From assembly GCA_002280485.1 (NCBI GenBank), contig NCED01000092.1, positions 1 through 9,099 of the forward strand: a stretch of DNA of 9,099 nucleotides, in the 5' to 3' direction. The stretch is from Caulobacterales bacterium 32-69-10. GTDB taxonomy: Bacteria > Pseudomonadota > Alphaproteobacteria > Caulobacterales > Caulobacteraceae. Made by a program: the position numbers and the translations under genes. The notes under the pieces are model-generated. The model was not told the origin of the DNA, searched no databases, and saw only the letters and a list, made by a program, of their open reading frames with translations. Shown one piece after another: positions 1-4,263 of the stretch (its first letter is position 1; the number at the start of each line of letters is the position of its first letter).

Positions 1-375
1 ACGCGGCATGGCTGCGTCAGGCTTTCGCCCATTGCGCAAGATTCCCCACTGCTGCCTCCCGTAGGAGTTTGGGCCGTGTCTCAGTCCCAATGTGGCTGGC
101 CATCCTCTCAGACCAGCTACTGATCGTAGCCTTGGTGAGCCTTTACCTCACCAACAAGCTAATCAGACGCGGGCCGCTCCAAAGGCGATAAATCTTTCCC
201 TCTTACGAGGCACATCCGGTATTAGCACAAGTTTCCCTGTGTTGTTCCGAACCTAAGGGCACGTTCCCACGTGTTACTCACCCGTCCGCCACTAATCCCG
301 AAGGATCCGTTCGACTTGCATGTGTTAAGCCTGCCGCCAGCGTTCGCTCTGAGCCAGGATCAAACTCTCAGGTTG
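1..375 (-). rRNA. rrs: 16S ribosomal RNA, 5' part (runs off left edge)
   Basis: This is the first quarter of the small-subunit rRNA, transcribed leftward. Read on the minus strand it has the universal 5' block AGAGTTTGATCCTGGCTCAG (complement of 349-368). It continues through the GGCGGCAGGC and CACATGCAAGTCGAACG blocks and the 338-region block (complement of about 46-65), and ends at the left edge near E. coli position 390. Placing AGAGTTTGATC at E. coli positions 8-18 puts the mature 5' end near base 375; this is by alignment, not by a processing signal. The V1 and V2 loops are short (for example GGATCCTTCGGGATTAG and a GCCTCGTAAGAGG loop), as in Caulobacter and Phenylobacterium. The rest of the gene and any 23S, 5S and tRNA genes lie outside the window. 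Confidence 0.98.
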
Positions 376-401
376 AGTTGACCGCTAACCTAAGCTTGCT
401 C

Positions 402-417
402 CGGTTCCGAAGAACCG
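402..417 (-). ncRNA. UUCG-loop hairpin just upstream of 16S
   Basis: On the minus strand this reads CGGTTC-TTCG-GAACCG: a perfect 6-bp stem closed by a C(UUCG)G tetraloop, one of the most stable RNA loops. It sits about 27 bases before the mature 16S 5' end, inside the pre-rRNA. A role in leader folding or 16S maturation is inferred from position. It is not a terminator: it has no following U-run, and the rRNA must be transcribed through it. Confidence 0.7.
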
Positions 418-594
418 AATTTGGCATTAGTTATGCGTAGTATCTTGACGAGTTCCCATTCGATCCGGCCAGACCGAAGTCCGACCGTATTTCATGGTGT
501 CTTCAAGAGACCGCATTTGTCAGCGTTCGATTGGTTCCCCGTGAGGGAACCGCCAGAACGACCGCCGCCTGCGTTTCTCTTTCCAATTCAACGA

Positions 595-606
595 TGTCAA
601 AGACCC
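595..606 (-). promoter_or_regulatory. boxA-like rrn antitermination site
   Basis: The minus strand reads GGGTCTTTGACA, close to the E. coli rrn boxA TGCTCTTTAACA. BoxA RNA is bound by NusB/NusE (S10) and makes rRNA transcription resistant to termination. The position, in the leader about 45 bases after the proximal start site and just after two hairpins, matches the usual boxB-boxA order. The call rests on motif similarity and position. Confidence 0.7.
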
Positions 607-608
607 AA

Positions 609-643
609 CCGGCTGACCGGCCCCACCGTTTAACGCCCGGTGG
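609..643 (-). ncRNA. Two leader hairpins upstream of boxA (boxB-like)
   Basis: Two inverted repeats lie between the proximal start site (near 652) and boxA. The outer one pairs 638-643 with 623-628 (minus strand CCACCG ... CGGTGG, perfect 6-bp arms, 9-base loop). The inner one pairs 617-620 with 609-612 (CCGG-TCAG-CCGG). Hairpins immediately before boxA are the usual place of boxB in rrn leaders. The function is inferred. Confidence 0.5.
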
Positions 644-658
644 CGGCGAAGAGGGGCG

Positions 659-687
659 TTTCTAGTCGCCGTAGAATTCCGCGTCAA
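659..687 (-). promoter_or_regulatory. rrn promoter P1 (most proximal of the ladder)
   Basis: On the minus strand the -35 box is TTGACG (682-687) and the -10 box is TAGAAA (659-664), 17 bases apart, giving a start near 652. The TTGACG and TANA pattern agrees with the known Caulobacter housekeeping sigma-73 consensus. The same architecture recurs at 749-777, 842-870, 938-966, 1028-1056 and 1253-1281. That recurrence is the main support, since each box alone would be weak evidence. Confidence 0.72.
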
Positions 688-694
688 GCACTTT

Positions 695-706
695 CTGAAT
701 AATCAG
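695..706. promoter_or_regulatory. 12-bp near-palindrome upstream of P1
   Basis: Reads CTGAATAATCAG (arms CTGA/TCAG) and ends 7 bases from the P1 -35 box. Copies reading CTGAATACTCAG lie at 785-796 (P2), 880-891 (P3) and 976-987 (P4), 7-9 bases upstream of each -35 box, at about -45 to -57. Constant position and symmetry suggest a protein-binding site, perhaps an activator contacting RNA polymerase. No known factor is assigned. Confidence 0.5.
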
Positions 707-748
707 AACCGCTCGATGTGGACCCGACCGAGGCCGGGGAAGGCGCGC

Positions 749-777
749 TCTCTAATGAGAGAAAACCCTCTAGTCAA
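749..777 (-). promoter_or_regulatory. rrn promoter P2
   Basis: Minus strand: -35 TTGACT (772-777), 17-base spacer, -10 TAGAGA (749-754). The -10 box overlaps an inverted repeat, CTCTC-N4-GAGAG. A near-palindrome CTGAGTATTCAG lies 7 bases upstream of the -35 box. This is the more diverged neighbour of the P3 and P4 repeat units. Confidence 0.75.
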
Positions 778-784
778 GAGCCAA

Positions 785-796
785 CTGAATACTCAG
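785..796. promoter_or_regulatory. 12-bp near-palindrome upstream of P2
   Basis: CTGAATACTCAG, 7 bases upstream of the P2 -35 box; same element as at 695-706. Confidence 0.5.
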
Positions 797-841
797 CAAA
801 CCCTTGGGCAGTACCGGCCGGAGCCGGGGAAGAAGGCCTGC

Positions 842-870
842 TCTCTAATGAGAGCCGATCTCCTAGTCAA
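842..870 (-). promoter_or_regulatory. rrn promoter P3
   Basis: Minus strand: -35 TTGACT (865-870), 17-base spacer, -10 TAGAGA (842-847). A GC-rich stretch follows the -10 box, as is usual for growth-rate- and ppGpp-regulated rRNA promoters. The -10 box overlaps the CTCTC-N4-GAGAG inverted repeat, and the CTGAGTATTCAG near-palindrome lies 9 bases upstream of the -35 box. Confidence 0.78.
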
Positions 871-879
871 GCGCCTTAA

Positions 880-891
880 CTGAATACTCAG
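880..891. promoter_or_regulatory. 12-bp near-palindrome upstream of P3
   Basis: CTGAATACTCAG, 9 bases upstream of the P3 -35 box; same element as at 695-706. Confidence 0.5.
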
Positions 892-937
892 TGGACACTT
901 GGGCAGTACCGGCCGGGGCCGGGAGAAGAAGGCCTGC

Positions 938-966
938 TCCCTAAAGAGAGCCGATCTTCTGGTCAA
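938..966 (-). promoter_or_regulatory. rrn promoter P4
   Basis: Minus strand: -35 TTGACC (961-966), 17-base spacer, -10 TAGGGA (938-943). It lies in the repeat unit about 94% identical to that of P3. The -10 box is the weakest of the set, and its inverted repeat has one arm mismatch. The CTGAGTATTCAG near-palindrome is 9 bases upstream of the -35 box. Confidence 0.68.
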
Positions 967-975
967 GCGCCTTAA

Positions 976-987
976 CTGAATACTCAG
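976..987. promoter_or_regulatory. 12-bp near-palindrome upstream of P4
   Basis: CTGAATACTCAG, 9 bases upstream of the P4 -35 box; same element as at 695-706. Confidence 0.5.
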
Positions 988-1027
988 TGGACACTTGGCA
1001 GGCCCGGCCGAGACCGGGGAAGGCGGG

Positions 1028-1056
1028 CTTCTAAAGAGGCCGAACCTTCGAGTCAA
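1028..1056 (-). promoter_or_regulatory. rrn promoter P5
   Basis: Minus strand: -35 TTGACT (1051-1056), 17-base spacer, -10 TAGAAG (1028-1033). The 12-bp near-palindrome found upstream of P1-P4 is missing here; the repeat ladder ends at this promoter. Confidence 0.7.
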
Positions 1057-1191
1057 CCGCCTCTTTCGAGACCGATCTCAGGCCCGGCTAGCCGGAAATT
1101 TGAGACCAAAAACCACCCGGGGCTGCCGAGGCAAACCTCATTCAGTCCAGCGTGATTCGATTGAGCCACGGAAGATAGCTAAACGGCCGTT

Positions 1192-1214
1192 CGAAATCAA
1201 GGGCCTTTCGGCCC
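1192..1214 (-). terminator. Possible intrinsic terminator downstream of the CBS gene / P6
   Basis: The minus strand reads GGGCC-GAAA-GGCCC (1214 to 1201) followed by TTGATTTC. This is a short GC stem with a GNRA loop and a T-rich but interrupted tail. It could end CBS-gene transcription, whose stop codon is about 140 bases upstream, or transcripts from P6. The stem is short and the T-run imperfect, so the call is tentative. Confidence 0.4.
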
Positions 1215-1252
1215 CGCGCCTCGACGTCGTCGCTGCTCCCGGGGGAGCCGGC

Positions 1253-1281
1253 TATCTATGGGTCCGGCCCCGCCCTGTCAA
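1253..1281 (-). promoter_or_regulatory. Distal promoter P6, consensus -35, no gene directly behind it
   Basis: Minus strand: -35 TTGACA (1276-1281, full consensus), 17-base spacer, -10 TAGATA (1253-1258). The architecture is that of P1-P5, but it is separated from them by about 200 bases and lies outside the repeats. It points toward 16S with no coding region between, so it is either a far-upstream rrn promoter or drives a short RNA. A hairpin with a T-rich tail lies about 32-45 bases after its start. Confidence 0.62.
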
Positions 1282-1354
1282 CGGGCGCCGCCCCGAAAAG
1301 CCATCCTGTCGCGGACGACCGTCGTCAGCGACAGCGACTCTCGGGATCGCCACC

Positions 1355-1786
1355 CTAGCCGCCGGCGATATAGCTCTTCAGCCCTTCGGCCTCGGCCTCC
1401 GTCTCGGCGATCTTGTGCTTCACCAGGTCGCCGATGGAGACGATCCCCACCAGCCGCCCGTCCCGGCATACCGGCAGGTGGCGAACGCGCCGGTCGGTCA
1501 TGCGGGCCAGCAGGTGGTCGACCGTCTCGTGGGGGTCGGCGAACAGCACGTCCTGGGTCATACAGGCCGACACCGGCTTGGTCAGTCCCGGCGCGCCCTC
1601 CTGGGCGACCACCCGCACGAGATCGCGCTCGGAGACGATGCCGACCACATTGTCCTGGGTATCGAGCACCACCATGGCGCCCACCCCCCGGCTCTGCAGC
1701 AGGGCCGCGGCCGACTGCACCGTCTCCAGCGGTGTGACCGTGAACACCAGGTCGCCTTTGATTTTCAGGATTTGGGAAACGAGCAT
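1355..1786 (-). CDS. Tandem CBS-domain protein (143 aa)
   Basis: A small cytoplasmic protein made of two CBS motifs (one Bateman module), at about residues 8-66 and 73-127. Each ends in a G-I-V-S-x-x-D-L-V signature (GIVSERDLVR and GIVSIGDLVK), where the Asp typically binds ribose of an adenine nucleotide. Stand-alone CBS pairs are usually sensors of AMP, ATP or SAM that act on a partner; the partner is unknown here. I chose ATG at 1784-1786 because a good ribosome-binding site (AGGGAG) lies 9-10 bases upstream and the protein then begins MLVSQILKIKGD, as is common in alphaproteobacterial relatives. An in-frame TTG at 1825 would add 13 residues but has weaker support. The gene runs toward the rrn control region, 123 bases after the rhomboid gene. 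Confidence 0.88.
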   Translation of the reverse strand: MLVSQILKIKGDLVFTVTPLETVQSAAALLQSRGVGAMVVLDTQDNVVGIVSERDLVRVVAQEGAPGLTKPVSACMTQDVLFADPHETVDHLLARMTDRRVRHLPVCRDGRLVGIVSIGDLVKHKIAETEAEAEGLKSYIAGG

Positions 1787-1909
1787 AAGCAACTTCTCCC
1801 TAATTGAAGGGAGAGCGTCCTCCAAACCGACAGGGGAATCAATTGCGCAGCCGCAGCATTACGCAGCGCACCTGGGCGCATGCCGCCTCACAGCTTGGTG
1901 ATGGCGCCT

Positions 1910-2508
1910 TCAGATCCGCCGCAACAGGCGCAGGGCGGGCCCGATCAGCACCAGTCCGGCAGCGTAACCTATAAGGTGCGCCTCCCAAGCGATGGGCGCG
2001 TCGCCAGCCACGGCGCCCAGCCCGACCACCGCCACCACCAGGTTCACGAAAATCCATGCCCCGGCCATGTAACGCCCCCGGAGGCGCCGACCAGCATATA
2101 GGGCTTACCCCAATGCAGGGCCGCGTAGCCCAGGCTCGATAGGGCTCCGCATAAGAGGAAGAAGGCAAGGAAGGCCGCGGCCGCCCCGGCGCCTTTGCCG
2201 AACAGCCGGGCGATCGGGGCGCCGAAGGCCAGGGCCCCCAGGGCGTTGAGGAAGGCGTGCGCCCATCCCCCATGTAAGAAGAGTGCGGTGAGCAGCCCCC
2301 CTGCCCCGCCCTGCGCCAGGTCGGCTGGCGAGAAACCGAAGCGGGCGATCAGGGCGTCGCTGCCGGCCAGATCCTGCAGGCCATAGAGAACAAGGAAGCT
2401 GCCGGCGAGCAGCAGGGCCGACAGCGGGGCCCGCAGCACCGGTTCGCGCGGCGGCCGATCTGTTCCCGATTCCAAGGGCTCGCGCCCGCCCTGATCTTCG
2501 ATCGTCAT
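1910..2508 (-). pseudogene. Rhomboid-family intramembrane serine protease, frameshifted
   Basis: The N-terminal frame (from ATG 2506-2508; an in-frame GTG at 2518-2520 is an alternative) encodes a cytoplasmic tail and several membrane helices. It includes the HGGWAHAFLNALGAL segment typical of rhomboid TM2 and the catalytic-serine motif GASGG. After GGVT the frame is lost near 2069-2070 and would stop early. The rest reads cleanly in another frame from about 2068 to the TGA at 1910-1912: MAGAWIFVNLVVAVVG, then EAHLIGYAAGLVLIGPAL with the catalytic His of the last helix. Relatives usually have a G-L-M-type stretch right after the serine motif, so loss of about 7 bases (or a 1-base error) explains it. 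No other stop or damage is seen, so a recent mutation or a sequence error is likely. An intact protein would cleave membrane proteins within the inner membrane. Confidence 0.82.
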
Positions 2509-2539
2509 TACGCCGTTCACGATTGGGGTCGTCGCCCTA

Positions 2540-2573
2540 GCGCTTGCGCTGCATCGCTGCGCCGCGCAAGCGC
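2540..2573. repeat. 10-bp perfect inverted repeat, divergent intergenic region
   Basis: The arms GCGCTTGCGC (2540-2549) and GCGCAAGCGC (2564-2573) are perfect complements around a 14-base loop. It lies 32 bases upstream of the rhomboid ATG, so it may form a hairpin in that gene's mRNA leader or act as an operator. It has no T-run for a terminator. Confidence 0.6.
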
Positions 2574-2632
2574 CGAATCCCCCATTCGATCAACGGCTCA
2601 GGTGGAAGAATGCCGCCGGCTCGCAGGAATTT

Positions 2633-2652
2633 TTAACCCTTCCGCCCTTAAC
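2633..2652 (+). promoter_or_regulatory. Paired TTAAC half-sites upstream of hfaA (possible CtrA or activator site)
   Basis: TTAAC occurs at 2633-2637 and again at 2648-2652, starting 15 bases apart, about 105-120 bases before the predicted hfaA start site. Another TTAACCCT, identical to that at 2633-2640, lies at 2747-2754 at the start site itself. The Caulobacter cell-cycle regulator CtrA binds TTAA-N7-TTAA. The spacing here is 11 bases, so these are at best half-sites. Confidence 0.3.
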
Positions 2653-2692
2653 GATGAGGTTGGCGCGCACCGGCCTCGTCCGGCGGCGCCCT

Positions 2693-2708
2693 CCGGCCTG
2701 AAGGCCGG
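2693..2708. promoter_or_regulatory. 16-bp palindrome upstream of the hfa sigma-54 promoter
   Basis: CCGGCCT-GA-AGGCCGG is a perfect 7-bp inverted repeat with a 2-base centre, ending 21 bases before the -24 element. It could be an operator or a chance GC-rich palindrome. Confidence 0.35.
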
Positions 2709-2728
2709 CTCGCCGTCCGAGGGAAAGC

Positions 2729-2744
2729 TGGCACGAAGGTTGCT
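2729..2744 (+). promoter_or_regulatory. Sigma-54 (RpoN) promoter for hfaABD
   Basis: TGGCACG-AAGG-TTGCT matches the -24/-12 consensus TGGCACG-N4-TTGCW exactly, with GG (2730-2731) and GC (2742-2743) ten bases apart. The predicted start is near 2755, leaving a leader of about 30 bases before the hfaA ATG. Sigma-54 promoters need an ATP-dependent enhancer-binding activator. In Caulobacter such activators (FlbD, TacA) tie flagellar and stalk genes to the cell cycle, so cell-cycle control of the operon is a reasonable inference. Confidence 0.8.
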
Positions 2745-2783
2745 TGTTAACCCTAGCAGTTTGCGTAAGAAGGCCGGACTTCC

Positions 2784-3236
2784 ATGCGTAAGGCCCCCCT
2801 GGTCCTGTCCGCCCCACCGGCTCTTGCCGTCGGCGCCCTGCGCCTTGTCGCCGCCGCGGCGCTTGCCGTGGCCGGCGCCGCCCAGGCTCAAACCATCAAT
2901 AACAACGGCGGCTCGTACAATTCCGGCTATGGGCGGACCGGTTCGCTCAACAACGGCATCGACGTCTCGACCCGCGATTCGAACGAGAACTCGATCTTCA
3001 TCAACGGCGTCATGCAGACCCCGACCGGCAGCGTGTTCTCGCGCGCCAGCGGCTTCTCGCAGAACACCTCGTCGGGGGTCGGCGGCTCCGGCATGGCCAC
3101 CGCCATCGGCAACAATCTCCAGGTGGTGGTCCAGGGCTCCTACAACCGGGTCGTCGTCGACTCGACCCAGATCAACAACGGCGACATCTCCGCCAACGCC
3201 AGCCTGAACGGGCTCGTCAATCTGGATGGGCCGTAG
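2784..3236 (+). CDS. hfaA: Holdfast anchor protein HfaA (150 aa)
   Basis: HfaA is a small secreted protein that, with HfaB and HfaD, fixes the adhesive holdfast to the cell pole or stalk tip in Caulobacter. A long N-terminal signal sequence (Ala/Leu-rich core about residues 13-33) probably ends at AQA-Q near residue 36. The mature part is rich in Asn, Gly, Ser and Val, with no Cys. Residues 105-110 (ATAIGN) begin a segment resembling the HfaD repeat (see findings). Known HfaA forms detergent-resistant, amyloid-like multimers, and the Asn/Gly/Gln-rich composition fits that. The ATG at 2784 is preceded by AAGAAGG (2767-2773). First gene of the operon, about 30 bases after the sigma-54 start site; its stop is 4 bases before the preferred hfaB ATG. 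Identity rests on operon context and composition as well as sequence. Confidence 0.87.
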   Translation: MRKAPLVLSAPPALAVGALRLVAAAALAVAGAAQAQTINNNGGSYNSGYGRTGSLNNGIDVSTRDSNENSIFINGVMQTPTGSVFSRASGFSQNTSSGVGGSGMATAIGNNLQVVVQGSYNRVVVDSTQINNGDISANASLNGLVNLDGP

Positions 3237-3240
3237 CCGC

Positions 3241-4263
3241 ATGGCCCGATCCCCCCTGTTCAAAACCGCCGCCACGGTCGCCCTCTTCGCCGCGACCCTC
3301 AGCGGGTGCATATCCACCAACGCCGGCCCCAACGGCCGCTATGCGCGCCCGATCGGCGATGCGCCAGTGACGTCGAACCCGACGCCCTATTCCCCGGCCC
3401 TGGTCTGCCTCTCGGGCTATGCCCGTCAGTATGGCTTGGCCGCGCCGCGGATCGCGGTCGGTCGCATCGCCGACTATACCGGCAAGGAAGAGAGCGACGG
3501 CTCGGGCCGCAAGCTGACCCAGGGCGCGTCCCTGATGGCCATCTCCGCCCTGGCTAAGTCCGGCGCCCGCCTCGTCGAGCGCTACGACACCTCGGTCTCC
3601 GAGCTTGAGCTGAAGTACGCCAACAACAAGCTGATCTCCGATGACGCGCTGGCCCAGCTCCCGCCGGGCCAGGCTCCGCCATACCGCCGCATCACCGCCG
3701 GCCAGGTGCCCGGCTCGGACTTCTACATCGTCGGCGGCATCACCGAGCTGAACTTCAATATCCGCTCGTCCGGCGTCGATCTCCAGGGCGGCGACCCCAA
3801 CCTGACCAATGGCCAGGGGCTGTTCACCGGCAAGGTCTATGTGATGAACGTCGGCCTCGACCTGCGCCTGGTCGAGACCAAGACCCTCGAGGTGGTCGAC
3901 GTCATCTCCTACCAGAAGCAGATCGTCGGCCGCGAAGTCGGCGCCGGCTTCTTCGACTTCCTCGGCGGCAACGTCATCAACGTCGCCGCCGGCCAGGGGG
4001 CCCTGGAGCCGATCCAGCTGGCCGTGCGCACCGTGGTCGAACGGGCCGTGGTCGAGATGATGGCCAATCTCTACGGCGCGCCGGGACCCGAGGGCTGCCT
4101 TGCGGCCGGCGGCGACCCGCTGGGCGGACGCACCGGCCTGACCGGCGGGTACTACCCCGCCTATGACAACCTGGACCGTAACAATGGCTACACCCGCGAA
4201 GACCCGTCGCGCTGGAGCGCTGCTCGCGATCCTGGCCCTTCCATTCTGCGCGGCCGCTACTAG
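3241..4263 (+). CDS. hfaB: Holdfast anchor protein HfaB, CsgG-family outer-membrane lipoprotein (340 aa)
   Basis: HfaB belongs to the CsgG family, whose E. coli member forms the outer-membrane pore that secretes curli subunits. HfaB is needed for export and stability of HfaA and HfaD. A lipoprotein signal ends in the lipobox L-S-G-C with Cys at residue 23. The CsgG core runs to about residue 280, with typical segments at IAVGRIADYTG (71-81), FYIVGGITELNF (161-172) and VGLDLRLVETKTLEVVD (204-220). About 60 residues, rich in Gly, Tyr, Asn and Arg, extend past the core; their function is unknown. I prefer ATG 3241, which gives a normal lipoprotein signal. ATG 3226 is also in frame and would add five residues and overlap hfaA by 11 bases. 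The 3' end overlaps hfaD by about 80 bases. Confidence 0.92.
   Translation: MARSPLFKTAATVALFAATLSGCISTNAGPNGRYARPIGDAPVTSNPTPYSPALVCLSGYARQYGLAAPRIAVGRIADYTGKEESDGSGRKLTQGASLMAISALAKSGARLVERYDTSVSELELKYANNKLISDDALAQLPPGQAPPYRRITAGQVPGSDFYIVGGITELNFNIRSSGVDLQGGDPNLTNGQGLFTGKVYVMNVGLDLRLVETKTLEVVDVISYQKQIVGREVGAGFFDFLGGNVINVAAGQGALEPIQLAVRTVVERAVVEMMANLYGAPGPEGCLAAGGDPLGGRTGLTGGYYPAYDNLDRNNGYTREDPSRWSAARDPGPSILRGRY

Larger units (their letters stand above)
376..652 (-). other. 16S rRNA leader region (precursor 5' spacer)
   Basis: About 275 bases lie between the most proximal predicted promoter and mature 16S. There is no credible gene here. The stretch contains hairpins and a boxA-like element, described separately, as expected for an rrn leader with antitermination and pre-rRNA processing signals. 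Read on the minus strand, the part after boxA (complement of about 571-600) resembles alphaproteobacterial rrn leaders, with an A/G-rich GGAAAGAGAAACG block. The pairing partner of the leader for RNase III processing would lie downstream of 16S, outside the window. Confidence 0.75.
695..1056 (-). repeat. Tandem repeat array carrying the rrn promoters
   Basis: Successive units are 90-96 bp long. The best pair, 803-897 and 898-993, differ at about six positions plus one indel. Flanking units (about 695-802 and 994-1056) are more diverged but keep the -35 box, the -10 box, the GC-rich CCGG block between promoters and mostly the 12-bp near-palindrome. Four -35 spacings (90, 93, 96 and 90 bp) define the period. 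The array looks like stepwise duplication of one promoter module. Confidence 0.88.

Noticed and set aside
421..633. Plus-strand 70-codon open frame
   Set aside because: It lies antisense to the 16S leader and over boxA and leader hairpins, starts at a non-ATG codon and has no family resemblance.
793..1056. Minus-strand open frame of 87 codons with an internally repeated peptide
   Set aside because: The peptide repeat only reflects the DNA tandem repeat of the rrn promoter array, and the frame runs through the -35 and -10 boxes.
683..1060. CRISPR array, because of regularly spaced repeats
   Set aside because: The period is 90-96 bp with conservation across most of the unit rather than short repeats with unique spacers, and each unit contains a promoter.
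995..1807. Plus-strand 270-codon open frame
   Set aside because: It is antisense to the CBS gene and crosses the rrn promoters. The minus strand gives a clear CBS protein with a ribosome-binding site.
2633..2651. Full CtrA site (TTAA-N7-TTAA) upstream of hfaA
   Set aside because: The two TTAA halves are 11 bases apart, not 7, so it is kept only as possible half-sites.
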